Assembly: GCF_023169885.1 (NCBI RefSeq)
Contig: NZ_AP025516.1
Coordinates: 3,265,501-3,329,500, forward strand
Direction of reading: 5' to 3'
Source of the DNA: Desulfofustis limnaeus
GTDB lineage: Bacteria; Desulfobacterota; Desulfobulbia; Desulfobulbales; Desulfocapsaceae
Length of the DNA: 64,000 nt
Made by a program: the position numbers and the translations under genes
Shown: positions 1-9,525 of the stretch, one piece after another
How the letters are laid out: every line of letters begins with the position of its first letter
Numbering within the stretch: the stretch's first letter is position 1
Notes under the pieces: generated by a model
The model's input: the letters and a program-made list of their open reading frames with translations, nothing else
Told to the model about the DNA's origin: nothing
Database searches by the model: none

Positions 1-349
1 CGTCGCAAGGCGGATAAAGCGTCAATTGCGCCGACCAGCCATCCTCGCTGATTCGCACCATCGGCTCAAGGGAAACGGTCACGATCTGAACGGAGCCTTC
101 TTTCTTCTTGGTGAGCTTGGGATAACCTGAAGTTTCAGCGAGAAGACCCCGGCTGTCGGCGGAGTACTCCACCTGACTTCCTGGCGACAAGGCTACTTCC
201 TGTTTATTGCCGCTTCCGGTCTCATCGCCTGCATCAAGGCTGACCAGCAGCGCTCCGGCCGGCACCCACTGACTCACCTCGAAGCTGCGCCGTTCCTCTC
301 CTTCTCCGATGCTGACGGTACCGGTCCTGAAATACTGTTTATAAGCCAC
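1..349 (-). CDS. FapA/DUF342 family protein, N-terminal part
   Basis: Reading leftwards from a GTG at 347-349, an open frame of 116 codons runs off the window edge. A purine-rich GGAGAGGAG lies just upstream of the GTG. The protein starts VAYKQYFRTGTVSIGEGEER. Near the window edge it has a stretch (VRISEDGWSAQLTLYPP) that resembles the start of the conserved DUF342/FapA region, where 'ISED...A.LTL.P' is typical. Family members are cytoplasmic polymerisation-type proteins linked to flagellar assembly or polar organisation; the exact role here is unknown. The rest of the gene lies outside the window, so this is a family call only. Confidence 0.6.
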   Translation of the reverse strand, partial: MAYKQYFRTGTVSIGEGEERRSFEVSQWVPAGALLVSLDAGDETGSGNKQEVALSPGSQVEYSADSRGLLAETSGYPKLTKKKEGSVQIVTVSLEPMVRISEDGWSAQLTLYPPCD

Positions 350-951
350 AATTCTCCTCTCCGTCTCAGCGTCTGCCTGTGCCGCTATTTGTACCTGTCG
401 CGCCGGGCCGGCTCGCCACCCGCATTTCTCGCCACCTCAGTATATCATATTTGGAGCAGAGTCAAAGCGTTGCCGCAGCCTCCGGGACACAACGAGCCGA
501 TCGTCAGCCAAGCCGGGCCACCCTTGACCATGAGGCTGCCGTCGGACAAACCGCCCACCGGGCCGGTAGCGGCCCAGGTAGCGGCCAGATGCAACCTGAT
601 CGGTGCGGTCACCGACGGATTATGAAAAAACCATTATGCCGCTGAACGGAAAATGATTATTAGTGCACAGCAGGGTATGGGAAATCAAGAACGCCCGGTC
701 GACACAAGCTGGCGCAACAGGTTACCGGCTCAGAGAGAACTGGGTTGTCAGGCAAGACGTACGGCAAACACATCCTTGCCATACTCGACTTTCGACAGTA
801 CAAAAAAATGAAGGGCCTGCATTCGAGCAGGCCCTATATGTAGAAGCTCCTTGCTGGAGCCGGTATGGATGGAATCGTCTTTCAAAAGCGAAGCTAATAT
901 AATGATCGAATCGCAAAATGCAAGCATCTTTTATCAAAAAATGGGTTAGCC
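350..951. other. Intergenic region, no convincing gene
   Basis: About 600 bp between the divergent FapA-like gene and the flavodoxin gene. Short open frames here have no recognisable features or ribosome binding sites. The only structure I see is the GC-rich hairpin at 813-834. Promoters for both flanking genes should lie here, but I cannot point to convincing boxes. Confidence 0.5.
813..834 (-). terminator. Hairpin with T-run on minus strand
   Basis: GGGCCTGC and GCAGGCCC form a perfect 8-bp stem around a 6-nt loop. On the minus strand the stem is followed by CTTCATTTTTTT, which fits an intrinsic terminator. No minus-strand gene lies immediately upstream, so its purpose is unclear; it could insulate antisense transcription from the flavodoxin gene. 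Confidence 0.4.
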
Positions 952-1533
952 ATGAACATTCTTGTAGTCCTCGGCAGCCCGAGGAAAAACGGAAACAGTG
1001 AGATCGCCGCTCAGCAGGTCGCCGAGACGATCCTGGAAACACACCCCGGCTCGGTCGAATATCTTCGTCTGTCGGGCCAAAAGATCAGTCCGTGCATCGC
1101 CTGCGGTGGCTGCTCCGAAACAGGCCAGTGCGTTATCAAAGACGACATGGGCGCCGGCTATCAATCGCTCGATGACGCCGACCTCGTCATTCTGGCAGCG
1201 CCCATCTATTTTTATGGCCTCAGCGCCCAGGCCAAGGCCTTCATCGACCGCTGCCAGGCCAGATGGTCCCGGAAATACTTGCTGAAAAAGCAGATTCGCC
1301 CAGGAGAGACCCGGCGTGGCTGTCTGGTCTGTACGGCGGCCACCCAGGGCAAGAAGTTGTTCGACGGAGCGATCCTGGTTGCCAAATCGTTTTTCGATAC
1401 GCTCGACATCGAATATGGCGGCGAATTGTTGATCAGAGGTGTCGACGAGAAAGGAGCGATCCTGGGGCATTCCGAAAAACTTCAACAGGCAAAGGAATTT
1501 GCCCGTCACCTGGCACAGACATACGACTCATGA
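952..1533 (+). CDS. Flavodoxin-fold iron-sulfur flavoprotein / NAD(P)H-dependent oxidoreductase
   Basis: A 193-residue protein of the NADPH-dependent FMN reductase (flavodoxin-like) superfamily. The N-terminus MNILVVLGSPRKNGNS is the FMN-phosphate binding loop after beta-1. Cys48, 51, 54 and 60 form a compact CX2CX2CX5C cluster motif, as in iron-sulfur flavoproteins (Isf) of anaerobes that carry a 4Fe-4S centre. The later 'APIYFYGLSAQAKAFIDR' segment is the second FMN contact typical of the family. Expected role: cytoplasmic electron transfer or reduction of quinones or oxygen species; the substrate is unknown. Its stop codon overlaps the start of the following lipoprotein gene (ATGA), so the two are probably co-transcribed. 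Confidence 0.8.
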   Translation: MNILVVLGSPRKNGNSEIAAQQVAETILETHPGSVEYLRLSGQKISPCIACGGCSETGQCVIKDDMGAGYQSLDDADLVILAAPIYFYGLSAQAKAFIDRCQARWSRKYLLKKQIRPGETRRGCLVCTAATQGKKLFDGAILVAKSFFDTLDIEYGGELLIRGVDEKGAILGHSEKLQQAKEFARHLAQTYDS

Positions 1534-2075
1534 AACAAGCACCAGTTCTTCTCACCGGTCTTCTGGCATTGCTCCTGCTTTTTTCCGCCTGCTCTTCCAA
1601 CACCAGTTGGCGCGACGCCAGCCGTGAATCCGCCGGCATCGCCCCTGACCCGGCAACCACCGAAACAGCGGTACTCCATGTCTACGGGGCAGATGCCTGG
1701 GGCTGGCGGGGATGGTTCGCCATTCATACCTGGATTGCCGCCAAACGCACCGGCGCTGAATCCTATGTGGTGTACGAAGTGATTGGTTGGCGTCTGAACC
1801 GGGGACTACCGGTGGTCAGAATCGATACGGACATCCCGGACCGCTACTGGTTCGGCGCTCGCCCGCAATTGCTCGTCGAGCATCGGGGCGAGGGGGTGGA
1901 CCGCTTGATCGATGCGGTGGATGCGGCAGCACGCAGCTACCCGTGGAAACACCAATACAAGGCGGTGCCCGGCCCGAACAGCAATACCTTCGTCGCCTGG
2001 ATAGCCCACCACGTCCCCGAATTGCACCTGGATCTCCCGTTCTCTGCGATCGGCAGCGGCTACCTGCCCAATTGA
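1530..2075 (+). CDS. DUF3750 family lipoprotein
   Basis: The start ATG overlaps the previous stop (ATGA), giving a 181-residue protein. Residues 1-20 are a hydrophobic signal ending in the lipobox LFSAC, with Cys21 as the lipidation site, so it should be a periplasmic or outer-membrane lipoprotein. The body (VYGADAWGWRGWFAIHTWIA, later PGPNSNTFVAW and IGSGYLPN) matches the DUF3750 family as I know it, whose biochemical role is not established. The PNSNTF segment is reminiscent of NlpC/P60-like permuted peptidases, but I would not assign activity. Confidence 0.7.
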   Translation: MKQAPVLLTGLLALLLLFSACSSNTSWRDASRESAGIAPDPATTETAVLHVYGADAWGWRGWFAIHTWIAAKRTGAESYVVYEVIGWRLNRGLPVVRIDTDIPDRYWFGARPQLLVEHRGEGVDRLIDAVDAAARSYPWKHQYKAVPGPNSNTFVAWIAHHVPELHLDLPFSAIGSGYLPN

Positions 2076-2157
2076 ACGGGCCAACGTGCGACCAAGGCCG
2101 GGTAACGGCTCATCGGGGCAGATCAGAATCGACCGTCCCCTGGAAATGCCATCCTTT

Positions 2158-3495
2158 TTAGGGCTGGCCGTTTTTGGCTTGCTGCTCCAGCCAATTCGCC
2201 GCACCGCGCCCCGCCGCCCGACCGGTGGCCATACAGGCGGTGAGCAGGTAACCACCGGTCGGCGCCTCCCAATCGAGCATCTCTCCGGCACAAAATACTC
2301 CCGGCAGCATCCTCACCATGAGAGAGGCATCCAGTTCGGTGAAGCAGACGCCCCCGGCGGTTGAAATCGCCTCCATCAAAGGGCGCGGGCGAGTCACCGT
2401 CAACCGGAGGGATTTGATGTGACAAGCGAGCTGTTCCGGCGAGGCACTGGCTGTTCGTGGTACAAACTCATGCAGCAGCCCGGCCTTGACCCCCTCGATC
2501 CCGATTGTTTTGCGCCAGTGGCTGGTCAGGGACCGTCTGCCCTGGGGCAGGCTTAACCGCTCGACGAGCCTTTCCTGGGGACGATCAGGACAGAGATCGA
2601 CGGTGACGGAAACCCTGTCCACAGCTGTCAGGTCCCTGCGCAACAAGGGCCCACACGCGTAAAACAGGCCACCGGAAAAGCCATATGAGGTGATTACAAA
2701 CTCGCCTCGGCGGTGAAAGGTTTCTCCATTTTTGGCACGGTAAGATAGCACCACATTCTTGACCGGCCACCCTTCGAACTTCTCGAGAAAATGGGCCGAA
2801 AGCGGTGCCTCGTAGCCGCAATTGGCCGGCTGCAGGGGCTGAACCATCACCCCCCGGCTGGCGAGCAGGCTCACCCAGGCAGCATCACTGCCTAATTGCG
2901 GCCAGCTTCCTCCCCCCAAGGCAAGGACCACAGCCCGATACGGAACCGTCACCGGACCTGCCCCAGAATCAAAACAAAGACGCTCTTCGCCGTCCCAGCC
3001 TAGCCACCGGTGGCCGCAGTGCAGGCGCAGACCCTCGCTCTGCAGACGCTCCAACCAGTGGGAGAGCAGGTGGTCGGCCGTCATTGTCTCGGGAAAAATC
3101 AAACCGGTAGAACCGCGACGAGTCTTCACCCCCAGTTCCTCAACCCACGCTTGCAGGGCCTCCGCTGGAAAATCCTGAAGAAAGGGCCGCAACACCTCAG
3201 ACCGTTCCCGATAACGACCGACGAATATCTCGAACGACTCCGACCGGGTAATGCTCAAATTGCTCCGGCCGGCAACGATCAGCTTTCTCGCCACTGCCGG
3301 CATGGCGTCATAGAGGTCCACGCTGATGCCGCGTTCCAGGAGCACCTCGGCCGCCATCAGCCCGGCCGGACCACCGCCGATCACCACCGCTGCGCCCCTT
3401 TCCATTCCCCTCATACTCGGCTTCGACCCTGACGACATACCCGTGAAATCATCATTTCCAGCATCGAAGTCACCTTCGTGCCAGCGCCCGCCCAT
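2158..3495 (-). CDS. BaiN/HI0933-like FAD-dependent oxidoreductase (TIGR03862 type)
   Basis: The open frame is 445 codons. The conserved part begins near Met28-Met31 (positions 3405-3414) with AAVVIGGGPAGLMAAEVLLE, the dinucleotide-binding GxGxxG motif for FAD. The first ~27 codons look non-homologous, so the true start is probably 3414 or 3405. Downstream features such as 'VLALGGGSWPQLGSDAAW', 'SYGFSGGLFYACGPLLRR' and the C-terminal 'AGEMLDWEAPTGGYLLTACM' fit the uncharacterised flavoprotein group near BaiN/RdsA. It is a predicted soluble flavoenzyme of unknown substrate. It is convergent with the lipoprotein gene and transcribed alone. Confidence 0.75.
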   Translation of the reverse strand: MGGRWHEGDFDAGNDDFTGMSSGSKPSMRGMERGAAVVIGGGPAGLMAAEVLLERGISVDLYDAMPAVARKLIVAGRSNLSITRSESFEIFVGRYRERSEVLRPFLQDFPAEALQAWVEELGVKTRRGSTGLIFPETMTADHLLSHWLERLQSEGLRLHCGHRWLGWDGEERLCFDSGAGPVTVPYRAVVLALGGGSWPQLGSDAAWVSLLASRGVMVQPLQPANCGYEAPLSAHFLEKFEGWPVKNVVLSYRAKNGETFHRRGEFVITSYGFSGGLFYACGPLLRRDLTAVDRVSVTVDLCPDRPQERLVERLSLPQGRRSLTSHWRKTIGIEGVKAGLLHEFVPRTASASPEQLACHIKSLRLTVTRPRPLMEAISTAGGVCFTELDASLMVRMLPGVFCAGEMLDWEAPTGGYLLTACMATGRAAGRGAANWLEQQAKNGQP

Positions 3496-3697
3496 CCCCC
3501 CAACCGTATCTTCAGTACCGATTATACCCTTTCGGCCCGTTTAGCTTCACCATGAAAAGGACCTCCGACATCCACCACCGGCGATCAAAACGTACCCGAA
3601 GATGGGGAAACGGTGGTGATCGACGTTATCTGTCTTACCGTTACAGAACGGTCTGATAAAGATCGCTATCTCGATCCTCAGTAGACACGGCCGTGCC

Positions 3698-4492
3698 ATG
3701 AGTCTTCGACAGCGACTGTTATTGTATTGTTTTACGTTATTCGTGACCGTAGTGTGTGGAACGCCAGGCAGGTCCCAGGTCGGTAGTGAATACCGGCTGG
3801 ACCTGGTGCATGGCGGCACCTGGTACGACGCGGAAAAAAGCACCGGCAACAGAGATGACGACTGGCTATGCTGGGCTGCCAGCGCGGCCAATGTTCTCGC
3901 CTGGACCGGTTGGGGAAAAGAAGCCGGCTTTTCGGATGAAGATCAGATCTTCGCCTATCTTTCCCATCATTGGAGCGATCATCCCGCCGGCTCCCCCCGA
4001 GAAACCTGGCGCTGGTGGTTTTCCGGTATAAACAGGGACGGTGACGGAGCCCGGGTGATAAGGCCGGGGGGTGGTTTCTTCCCAGCCATCACGTTTCCCT
4101 GGAAAAAATGGGGGCATCCGCTCGGCAGCTTGTTCCTGGGGGTGGGCCAGCACCAGCTCAGGCGTCAACCGACAATTCTGAGGGATCTGCTGGAACACGG
4201 CTATGGCGTCGTGCTGCAGATTGTTCGCCCACTGCCGGACGGATCCCGGGATTCACATATGGTCACCTTGTGGGGTTACCGGTATGACTCAACGAACCCT
4301 TTCATGGGAATTCATGTGACCGACTCGGACGATGACAAGAAGGCTCGATTGGGACAGGAGGCGGAGGATACCCTTGTCTACTACCCACTCTCTCTCGACG
4401 ACGACCGAATCTGGTGGTTCTCCTACCGGGACAAACCATGGAGAATCCTGGCAGCCTACGGTCTCCTTCATGCATCACGCTATTCACGCTGA
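3698..4492 (+). CDS. Secreted IdeS/Mac-like (C66) cysteine protease
   Basis: A 264-residue protein with an N-terminal hydrophobic signal (about residues 5-26), so it is exported. The sequence resembles the streptococcal IgG-cleaving protease IdeS/Mac: a GTWYDAEK segment, then DDDWLCWAASAANVL with candidate nucleophile Cys58. Near the C-terminus, DSHMVTLWGYRYDS carries candidate His187 and IHVTDSDDD carries Asp209 and Asp211. IdeS has the same order (Cys, then HVINLWGADFDS, then VTDSDS). The catalytic Cys, His and Asp pair are therefore all present. The natural substrate cannot be an antibody with any confidence in a free-living bacterium; a cell-surface or extracellular protein is more likely. 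It ends 13 bp inside the convergent ATP-grasp gene. Confidence 0.72.
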   Translation: MSLRQRLLLYCFTLFVTVVCGTPGRSQVGSEYRLDLVHGGTWYDAEKSTGNRDDDWLCWAASAANVLAWTGWGKEAGFSDEDQIFAYLSHHWSDHPAGSPRETWRWWFSGINRDGDGARVIRPGGGFFPAITFPWKKWGHPLGSLFLGVGQHQLRRQPTILRDLLEHGYGVVLQIVRPLPDGSRDSHMVTLWGYRYDSTNPFMGIHVTDSDDDKKARLGQEAEDTLVYYPLSLDDDRIWWFSYRDKPWRILAAYGLLHASRYSR

Positions 4493-7455
4493 TCTTTCAG
4501 CTCCCCTTCACGCATGAGATCAAGTTTTGCTTGCAGAAAGCTGGCCAGGCACCGCCCATGTGGGGCGATCTGACGAGCAAAACGTTTCCTTTCAGCCGCC
4601 GTCAACGCGAAGACATCCGTATATGGCTCATCGTACCAGAGGCCCGGAGTTGCATTGGCCTCGGCGAGAAAAATGTGACCACCGGCATCAAGAAGAAAGT
4701 CGAAAGCCACCTCCATGACGCTGCCGGGAAAAAACCTCTCGAGATAGCCTGCCAGACGAATGCCTACTTTCTCGACCTCTGCCGTCAGCTCCCGAGCACG
4801 TTGTTTACCGTAAATCGTTTCCAGTACCACCTGACTCTCATGCTCTCGCGATTGGCGCGGCGTGTAGGACAACTCACTTCCCTGCACGCCGACGCGGGCA
4901 TAATGCAGGCAATGAAACTGATTACCATCGTTGAGGACGATTACACGTATATCAAACCCTGCGTCGTTATAAAGCGGCACGTCAATTGCCCGTTGAATCA
5001 CATAAGTTCGTGACAAGGTATATTTTTTAATTCTCTCCAGGAGAACGTACAGGGAAGGACTTTCAAACCGTTCTGGCGCCGGTTTTCCATAGACCACCAC
5101 CTGGTATGTTTTTTGGTGCTTACTGAGGGTGATGATTCCCTTCCCGCGTGAGCCCTTATTCGGTTTGAGAAACAGCCTCGCCCCCTGTTCCAGAAAGGAT
5201 TCCACTTGCGCAGCCTGGTTTTGGAAGAGCGCCGTTTTCGGCATAAGCGTTTCTGCAAACGGCAGCAGCGTCTTATAGGTACGCCATTTATTCTTTAAGA
5301 GACGACGAAAGGCCCAGGGAGCAAACACTTGGATCCCCCTCTCATCCGTGTACCGCTGAAACGTTTTGAAGCGCTGTTTCTGTTGCTCCGGACTTCCGCC
5401 AAAATACCAACAACCGTTGATCTGCGGGATCTTCGTCCGCACGGCAATAAACTCCCGGCCGTCAAGATAGTAGCCATCGACATCGCCGGTGGCTTGATTG
5501 ACCTGCATCGGTGAATAGAGCAAAAGTCGGGTGCCATGATCCCGCAACACATCGCTCATCGCCGTCGCCCGATAGAGTCGTGACAGGCCCATACGCCTTC
5601 CCAACCCCATAACGTCTCCGCTGCCACACATGAACCCGATGGTGGGAGGATGGTGATCTCGATCCAGGTCCAGCCTTATCTTCTCCGTACGAAAGGAAAA
5701 CAGCGGGACAGATTTCATCGCACGCATTTTTCTGTATTGCCGAAAACAATGCGGGTGCCAGCGGAAAAACCGACGCATGGTGAGCAGGCGCAATTTCCCT
5801 CTGGCGCTGATCAGGTGTTGTTCACGCAGTTGAGTCGCAGTGAACGCCAAACCGATATCAGCTGAACAGGCGACTCCTTCGCAGTCGGTATCCACTGGTA
5901 GCGGTTGCGTTATGGATTCCTGAAGCCTCCGGACCGTCGTGACAATCTCGACATCAACCATGCTCGGTTGAAAATGCACCGCGTACCGTTCAGGGATACG
6001 CTTGGCAGCCTCCTTAACGGCCAGTTCTATCGAGACTCCCGACCCGCAGGATTCTGACCTATTGCCATGCCTGTCTTGCAATCCCAAGAAGACTATAAAA
6101 CCATGCTTTTGCCCCGGAATCATAACCACTTGTTGGGGTAGTGGTTGTTCATCAGGAAAGAGCTGTCGGCGAACACAATCGACGATAGCAGCCGGATACG
6201 TGTCTCGAAATGAACGAACCGGCTTGGCGCCAACCAATTCTGCAAACCAAACCGACGGTGTTCGCTCAGCACACGCCGCGAGCCTTGCCGTCAGAAAGCC
6301 GGCAAGTGCTTTTGCATGGGGCAGGACGACCTCGGTGAAAAGGTTTTCTTCGGCAGGCGAACGTCGAAAAACATTTTTAAACCGATGCGGAACCCGCATT
6401 CCGGGCTTGGTGTTTATTTCCGCCAGAAAAAGGGTGTTTCTCGCACTGAGCAGGTAATCAAACGCAACCTCCATCAACTGTCCCGGCATGAAAGCGTCAA
6501 GGTACCTGGCGAGACCATCTGATGTCTGCCTCAGAGTACGGTATATTCGCTGAGCATCATCAGGAAAATGACTTTCCAGAAACAGGTGCAGAGAAAGAAG
6601 GCTGCCGCCCTGCGCCAGATTCGACACATCGCTCTCTCTACCCCCCAGGCGGACGGTATGGAACCACTGCCATTCATCATCATGGTCAACCATGATCACT
6701 CTGATATCGAACACCCGCCCATCGATTCTTTTGATCGGAATGCCCTGCTGCAGGATGGCGGGGACGTTGCCCATCAACTCCTCAGCGCGTTCTTTGAGGG
6801 TGTCGAGGGAACGAGTCTCATGGGTGAGCAGAGCGGATCCATCCCAGTGCGATACTTTATAGCCCGAGGAGATAGTGCGCAAAACCACAATCCCTCGGCC
6901 CCGATTTCCCCATCGCGGTTTGAGAAATATCGTGTCGTATTTGACGAGAAACCTTTCCAACTGGTCAAGCTCACCTGTATACTTCTCGGTATCCGGAACG
7001 AGCGTCTCGTCGAACCCTTTTACCAGTTGATGGGAATGAAATTTATCAACAGAGGCTCTGATAAAATTGCGATGGGGGAAGAATTGCACACCGTTAGTAT
7101 CAGCCCATTCCATGAGATCGTCAAAGTCCCTGGCATTGGGGTGACGTCTCTGCCAACTGCCGGAGAAATAATTGTAATTAATCCGTGGAACTGGACCTTC
7201 CCGCATGACAAAACGATCGTTTTCAATGACATATCCCTTGACACAGTCGGTCGAAGCGTCAATCTGAGCATAGGAATAAACAAACAGGCGAATTGATTGG
7301 CGGTAAAGTACCTGAGCGAGGGCGACCACCCGGTGTTTCCATTTCACGGTACGCTCGTCCTGCAGGTCCTCTTTTCTGATATTGCAAACCACGCCGATTG
7401 TTGGATGTTCGGACTCGGTTACCGAAACTGATTTTTCCCCCATGTCAGTTTTCAT
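4480..7455 (-). CDS. Tandem YheC/YheD-like ATP-grasp protein
   Basis: A 991-residue protein made of two homologous halves. The first (about 15-430) begins 'PTIGVVCNIRKED' and carries 'IFLKPRWGNRGRGIVVL' and 'GRVFDIRVIMVDHDDEWQW'. The second (about 590-985) begins 'PTIGFMCGSGDVMGLG' and carries 'LFLKPNKGSRGKGIITL', 'AGFDIRVIVLNDGNQFH' and 'FLAEANATPGLWYDEP'. These are the lysine/glycine-rich nucleotide-binding and late metal-binding motifs of the ATP-grasp fold, and the overall pattern matches the YheC/YheD family best known from endospore coats. The enzymes ligate a carboxylate to an amine or thiol; the substrate is unknown. Two codons, Met1 and Met5, could start the gene. Confidence 0.78.
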   Translation of the reverse strand: MKTDMGEKSVSVTESEHPTIGVVCNIRKEDLQDERTVKWKHRVVALAQVLYRQSIRLFVYSYAQIDASTDCVKGYVIENDRFVMREGPVPRINYNYFSGSWQRRHPNARDFDDLMEWADTNGVQFFPHRNFIRASVDKFHSHQLVKGFDETLVPDTEKYTGELDQLERFLVKYDTIFLKPRWGNRGRGIVVLRTISSGYKVSHWDGSALLTHETRSLDTLKERAEELMGNVPAILQQGIPIKRIDGRVFDIRVIMVDHDDEWQWFHTVRLGGRESDVSNLAQGGSLLSLHLFLESHFPDDAQRIYRTLRQTSDGLARYLDAFMPGQLMEVAFDYLLSARNTLFLAEINTKPGMRVPHRFKNVFRRSPAEENLFTEVVLPHAKALAGFLTARLAACAERTPSVWFAELVGAKPVRSFRDTYPAAIVDCVRRQLFPDEQPLPQQVVMIPGQKHGFIVFLGLQDRHGNRSESCGSGVSIELAVKEAAKRIPERYAVHFQPSMVDVEIVTTVRRLQESITQPLPVDTDCEGVACSADIGLAFTATQLREQHLISARGKLRLLTMRRFFRWHPHCFRQYRKMRAMKSVPLFSFRTEKIRLDLDRDHHPPTIGFMCGSGDVMGLGRRMGLSRLYRATAMSDVLRDHGTRLLLYSPMQVNQATGDVDGYYLDGREFIAVRTKIPQINGCWYFGGSPEQQKQRFKTFQRYTDERGIQVFAPWAFRRLLKNKWRTYKTLLPFAETLMPKTALFQNQAAQVESFLEQGARLFLKPNKGSRGKGIITLSKHQKTYQVVVYGKPAPERFESPSLYVLLERIKKYTLSRTYVIQRAIDVPLYNDAGFDIRVIVLNDGNQFHCLHYARVGVQGSELSYTPRQSREHESQVVLETIYGKQRARELTAEVEKVGIRLAGYLERFFPGSVMEVAFDFLLDAGGHIFLAEANATPGLWYDEPYTDVFALTAAERKRFARQIAPHGRCLASFLQAKLDLMREGELKDQRE

Positions 7456-7935
7456 CCTTGTCCTGTACGACCTCCCTTACCGTTATCCTGCCGGCCGAGA
7501 CGGCTCCCCAACTCGCGAACCGACGTTGGCAGGCTGAGGTGGATCCGAATGATGCCTCAAATCTATCAACGATACTCTTTTTAGCCACAGGTATTCCACA
7601 CGTTTTCTCTGTGCCTTTGACCGGTTGAAGTCACGGCAGACATGTTTTTATCTTCCGGATAGGGGAATTCTGGGTAACCGGTCTTCACAACCAAATCCCA
7701 AAGATGTTATAAGTTAAGGGTCACATGCTCACTTGCCCTATTCTTTGACAATGATTACTAAAAACTGTGTACGGTGGTAAAGGATCTGCGGAGCACCTCA
7801 CATCCTGACCACCGTTTGCATCACCTTAGTCGCTTCTATCCATGCCAAGCAAGGCAGAGAGGGCCGGAGGAAGCTGGGTCAAGGGGGAGGGAGTCGTGTA
7901 CTCGATCAAAAGCCTCATCATTCAAGGAGGTGGTT
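7456..7935. other. Divergent intergenic region upstream of lapE-like gene
   Basis: A 480-bp spacer between the ATP-grasp gene (minus) and the TolC-like gene (plus). I see no convincing gene. TTGACA at 7745-7750 with a weak box (TGTACG) 17 bp later at 7768 is a possible but poor sigma-70 promoter for the export operon. An open frame continues upstream of the TolC-like start to 7774, but its sequence does not look like protein and the strong ribosome binding site is further down. Confidence 0.4.
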
Positions 7936-9276
7936 ATGCACTGGAGAAGAATGCTCTGTTCGGCGGTTGCTACCGGATCTCTACTTCTTTCAGGGGCTTC
8001 GTTGCAAGCTGAAACCCTGCAAGAAGCGATAGACGAGGTCATTAAAACCCACCCAGAAGTGAGATCTGGGGCCTACAATCGTCTCGGCAGGGACGAAGAA
8101 GTCAAACAGGCACGGGCGGGCTATCTGCCCACACTCAATTTTTCGGCCGGCTACGGTATCCAAGAGCTGCAGGAGCCCGAAGAGGACACCCTGAATCCAG
8201 CGGTCTACACCCTCAGCCTGCGGCAGAACCTGTTCACTGGGTTCGCCACAATGGATGAAGTGAAACGCCAGAAATCAAGAGTCCGTTCATCTGCCTATCT
8301 GCTGCAAGCCCAGACGGACATGCTGGCACTGCAGACAGCGCGAGCCTACCTCAAGGTCCTCCAGGAACAGGAATTGCTGAAGCTTGCCGAGGAGAGCCTG
8401 GAAACCCACTTGAAAATCGCCGATCAGATTCAGATGCGCACCGACGCCGGTGTCAGCAGCACCGCTGACAGCGATCAGGTGGCTGGCCGGGTATCGCTGG
8501 CCCGGGCCAATGTCGTCGTTGCCAGAACCAACCTGGCCGACGCCAAAACCAATTATCTGGCCCTCGTCGGCCGCCTGCCCGACCACCTGCAATCGCCACC
8601 GCCCTTAATCGAGCTTCTGCCGCAATCCTTGGAGGAAGCTGAAGAACAGGCAATCAAAGCGCATCCGACCCTGAAATCGGCTCATGCCGACCTCGACGCC
8701 CGGGTCAGCCAATACGATGTGGCCAAGGCCCCCTACTACCCCATTGTCGATCTGGAGGTGGACCAGCATTGGGAGGACGAACTTGACGACGAAGGGCGTA
8801 ACGATCGATTGATCGCCATGCTGCGCCTGCGTTTCAACCTGTTCAACGGACTTAAGGACGAGGCACGGCGAGCGGAGACGGCACACCTCATCAGTGAGGC
8901 GAGAGAGATAAGGAACGGGACTCATCGTGAGGTCATCGAGTCCATCCGGCTCTCGTGGATGGCTCGTCAGGCCATACTCGATCGTTTGGATTACGTTCGA
9001 CAACGGGTCGACTCAGCTTCTGCGACCGCCGAAGCATACACCAGGCAATTCAACCTCGGTCAACGAACCCTGCTCGACGTGCTCGATACCGAGGCTGAGG
9101 TCATCGATGCCAAACAGGATCTCGTCGAAGCTACCTACGCCGACTACCTGACCCAATACCGTATCCTCAACGGTCTTGGTCGATTGGTGCCGGCTTTCGG
9201 TCTGGAATATCCGGAAGAAAGTGTTGTGGAAAGCCAGGAACGGGACGACCAGGAATCAATTGCTCGTAACGGATGA
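7936..9276 (+). CDS. lapE: TolC-family outer membrane channel of the type I exporter
   Basis: I place the start at 7936 because AAGGAGG lies 5 bp upstream and residues 1-27 (MHWRRMLCSAVATGSLLLSG...LQA) form a clear signal peptide. The mature protein has the two repeated TolC halves: 'LQEAIDEVIKTHPEVRSGAYN' to 'YLALVGRLPD', then 'EEQAIKAHPTLKSAHADLDAR' to 'YRILNGLGRLVPAFGL'. It includes conserved motifs such as 'LRQNLFTGF' and 'FNLGQRTLLDVLDTEAEV'. Length (446 residues) is normal for the family. It should form the outer-membrane duct for the ABC exporter and HlyD protein encoded next, so the LapE role is inferred from context. Confidence 0.88.
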   Translation: MHWRRMLCSAVATGSLLLSGASLQAETLQEAIDEVIKTHPEVRSGAYNRLGRDEEVKQARAGYLPTLNFSAGYGIQELQEPEEDTLNPAVYTLSLRQNLFTGFATMDEVKRQKSRVRSSAYLLQAQTDMLALQTARAYLKVLQEQELLKLAEESLETHLKIADQIQMRTDAGVSSTADSDQVAGRVSLARANVVVARTNLADAKTNYLALVGRLPDHLQSPPPLIELLPQSLEEAEEQAIKAHPTLKSAHADLDARVSQYDVAKAPYYPIVDLEVDQHWEDELDDEGRNDRLIAMLRLRFNLFNGLKDEARRAETAHLISEAREIRNGTHREVIESIRLSWMARQAILDRLDYVRQRVDSASATAEAYTRQFNLGQRTLLDVLDTEAEVIDAKQDLVEATYADYLTQYRILNGLGRLVPAFGLEYPEESVVESQERDDQESIARNG

Positions 9277-9525
9277 GGCTCAGACAACGATTTGGTGGAA
9301 CCCGGTTGCGCCGTGCATCATTATCTTGGGGGGAGGGGAATCATCACCACGTTCTGGTGAACCCTCTTTCCTCGACAGATGAGAGGAATTCAACCAGTGC
9401 CTCACGCGAGCAACGATGGTCAGGATGGCCAGGCATCCGGTGAGTAATCCCCAGCCCCCGTTGGGTGTGCCACATTTTGTAATTCGTCAGCGCAGCTTGA
9501 GAAACCGGCATTCCCCTGAGCGTCC

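Noticed and set aside
7774-7935. Longer N-terminus for the TolC-like protein
   Set aside because: The signal peptide and AAGGAGG point to the ATG at 7936.
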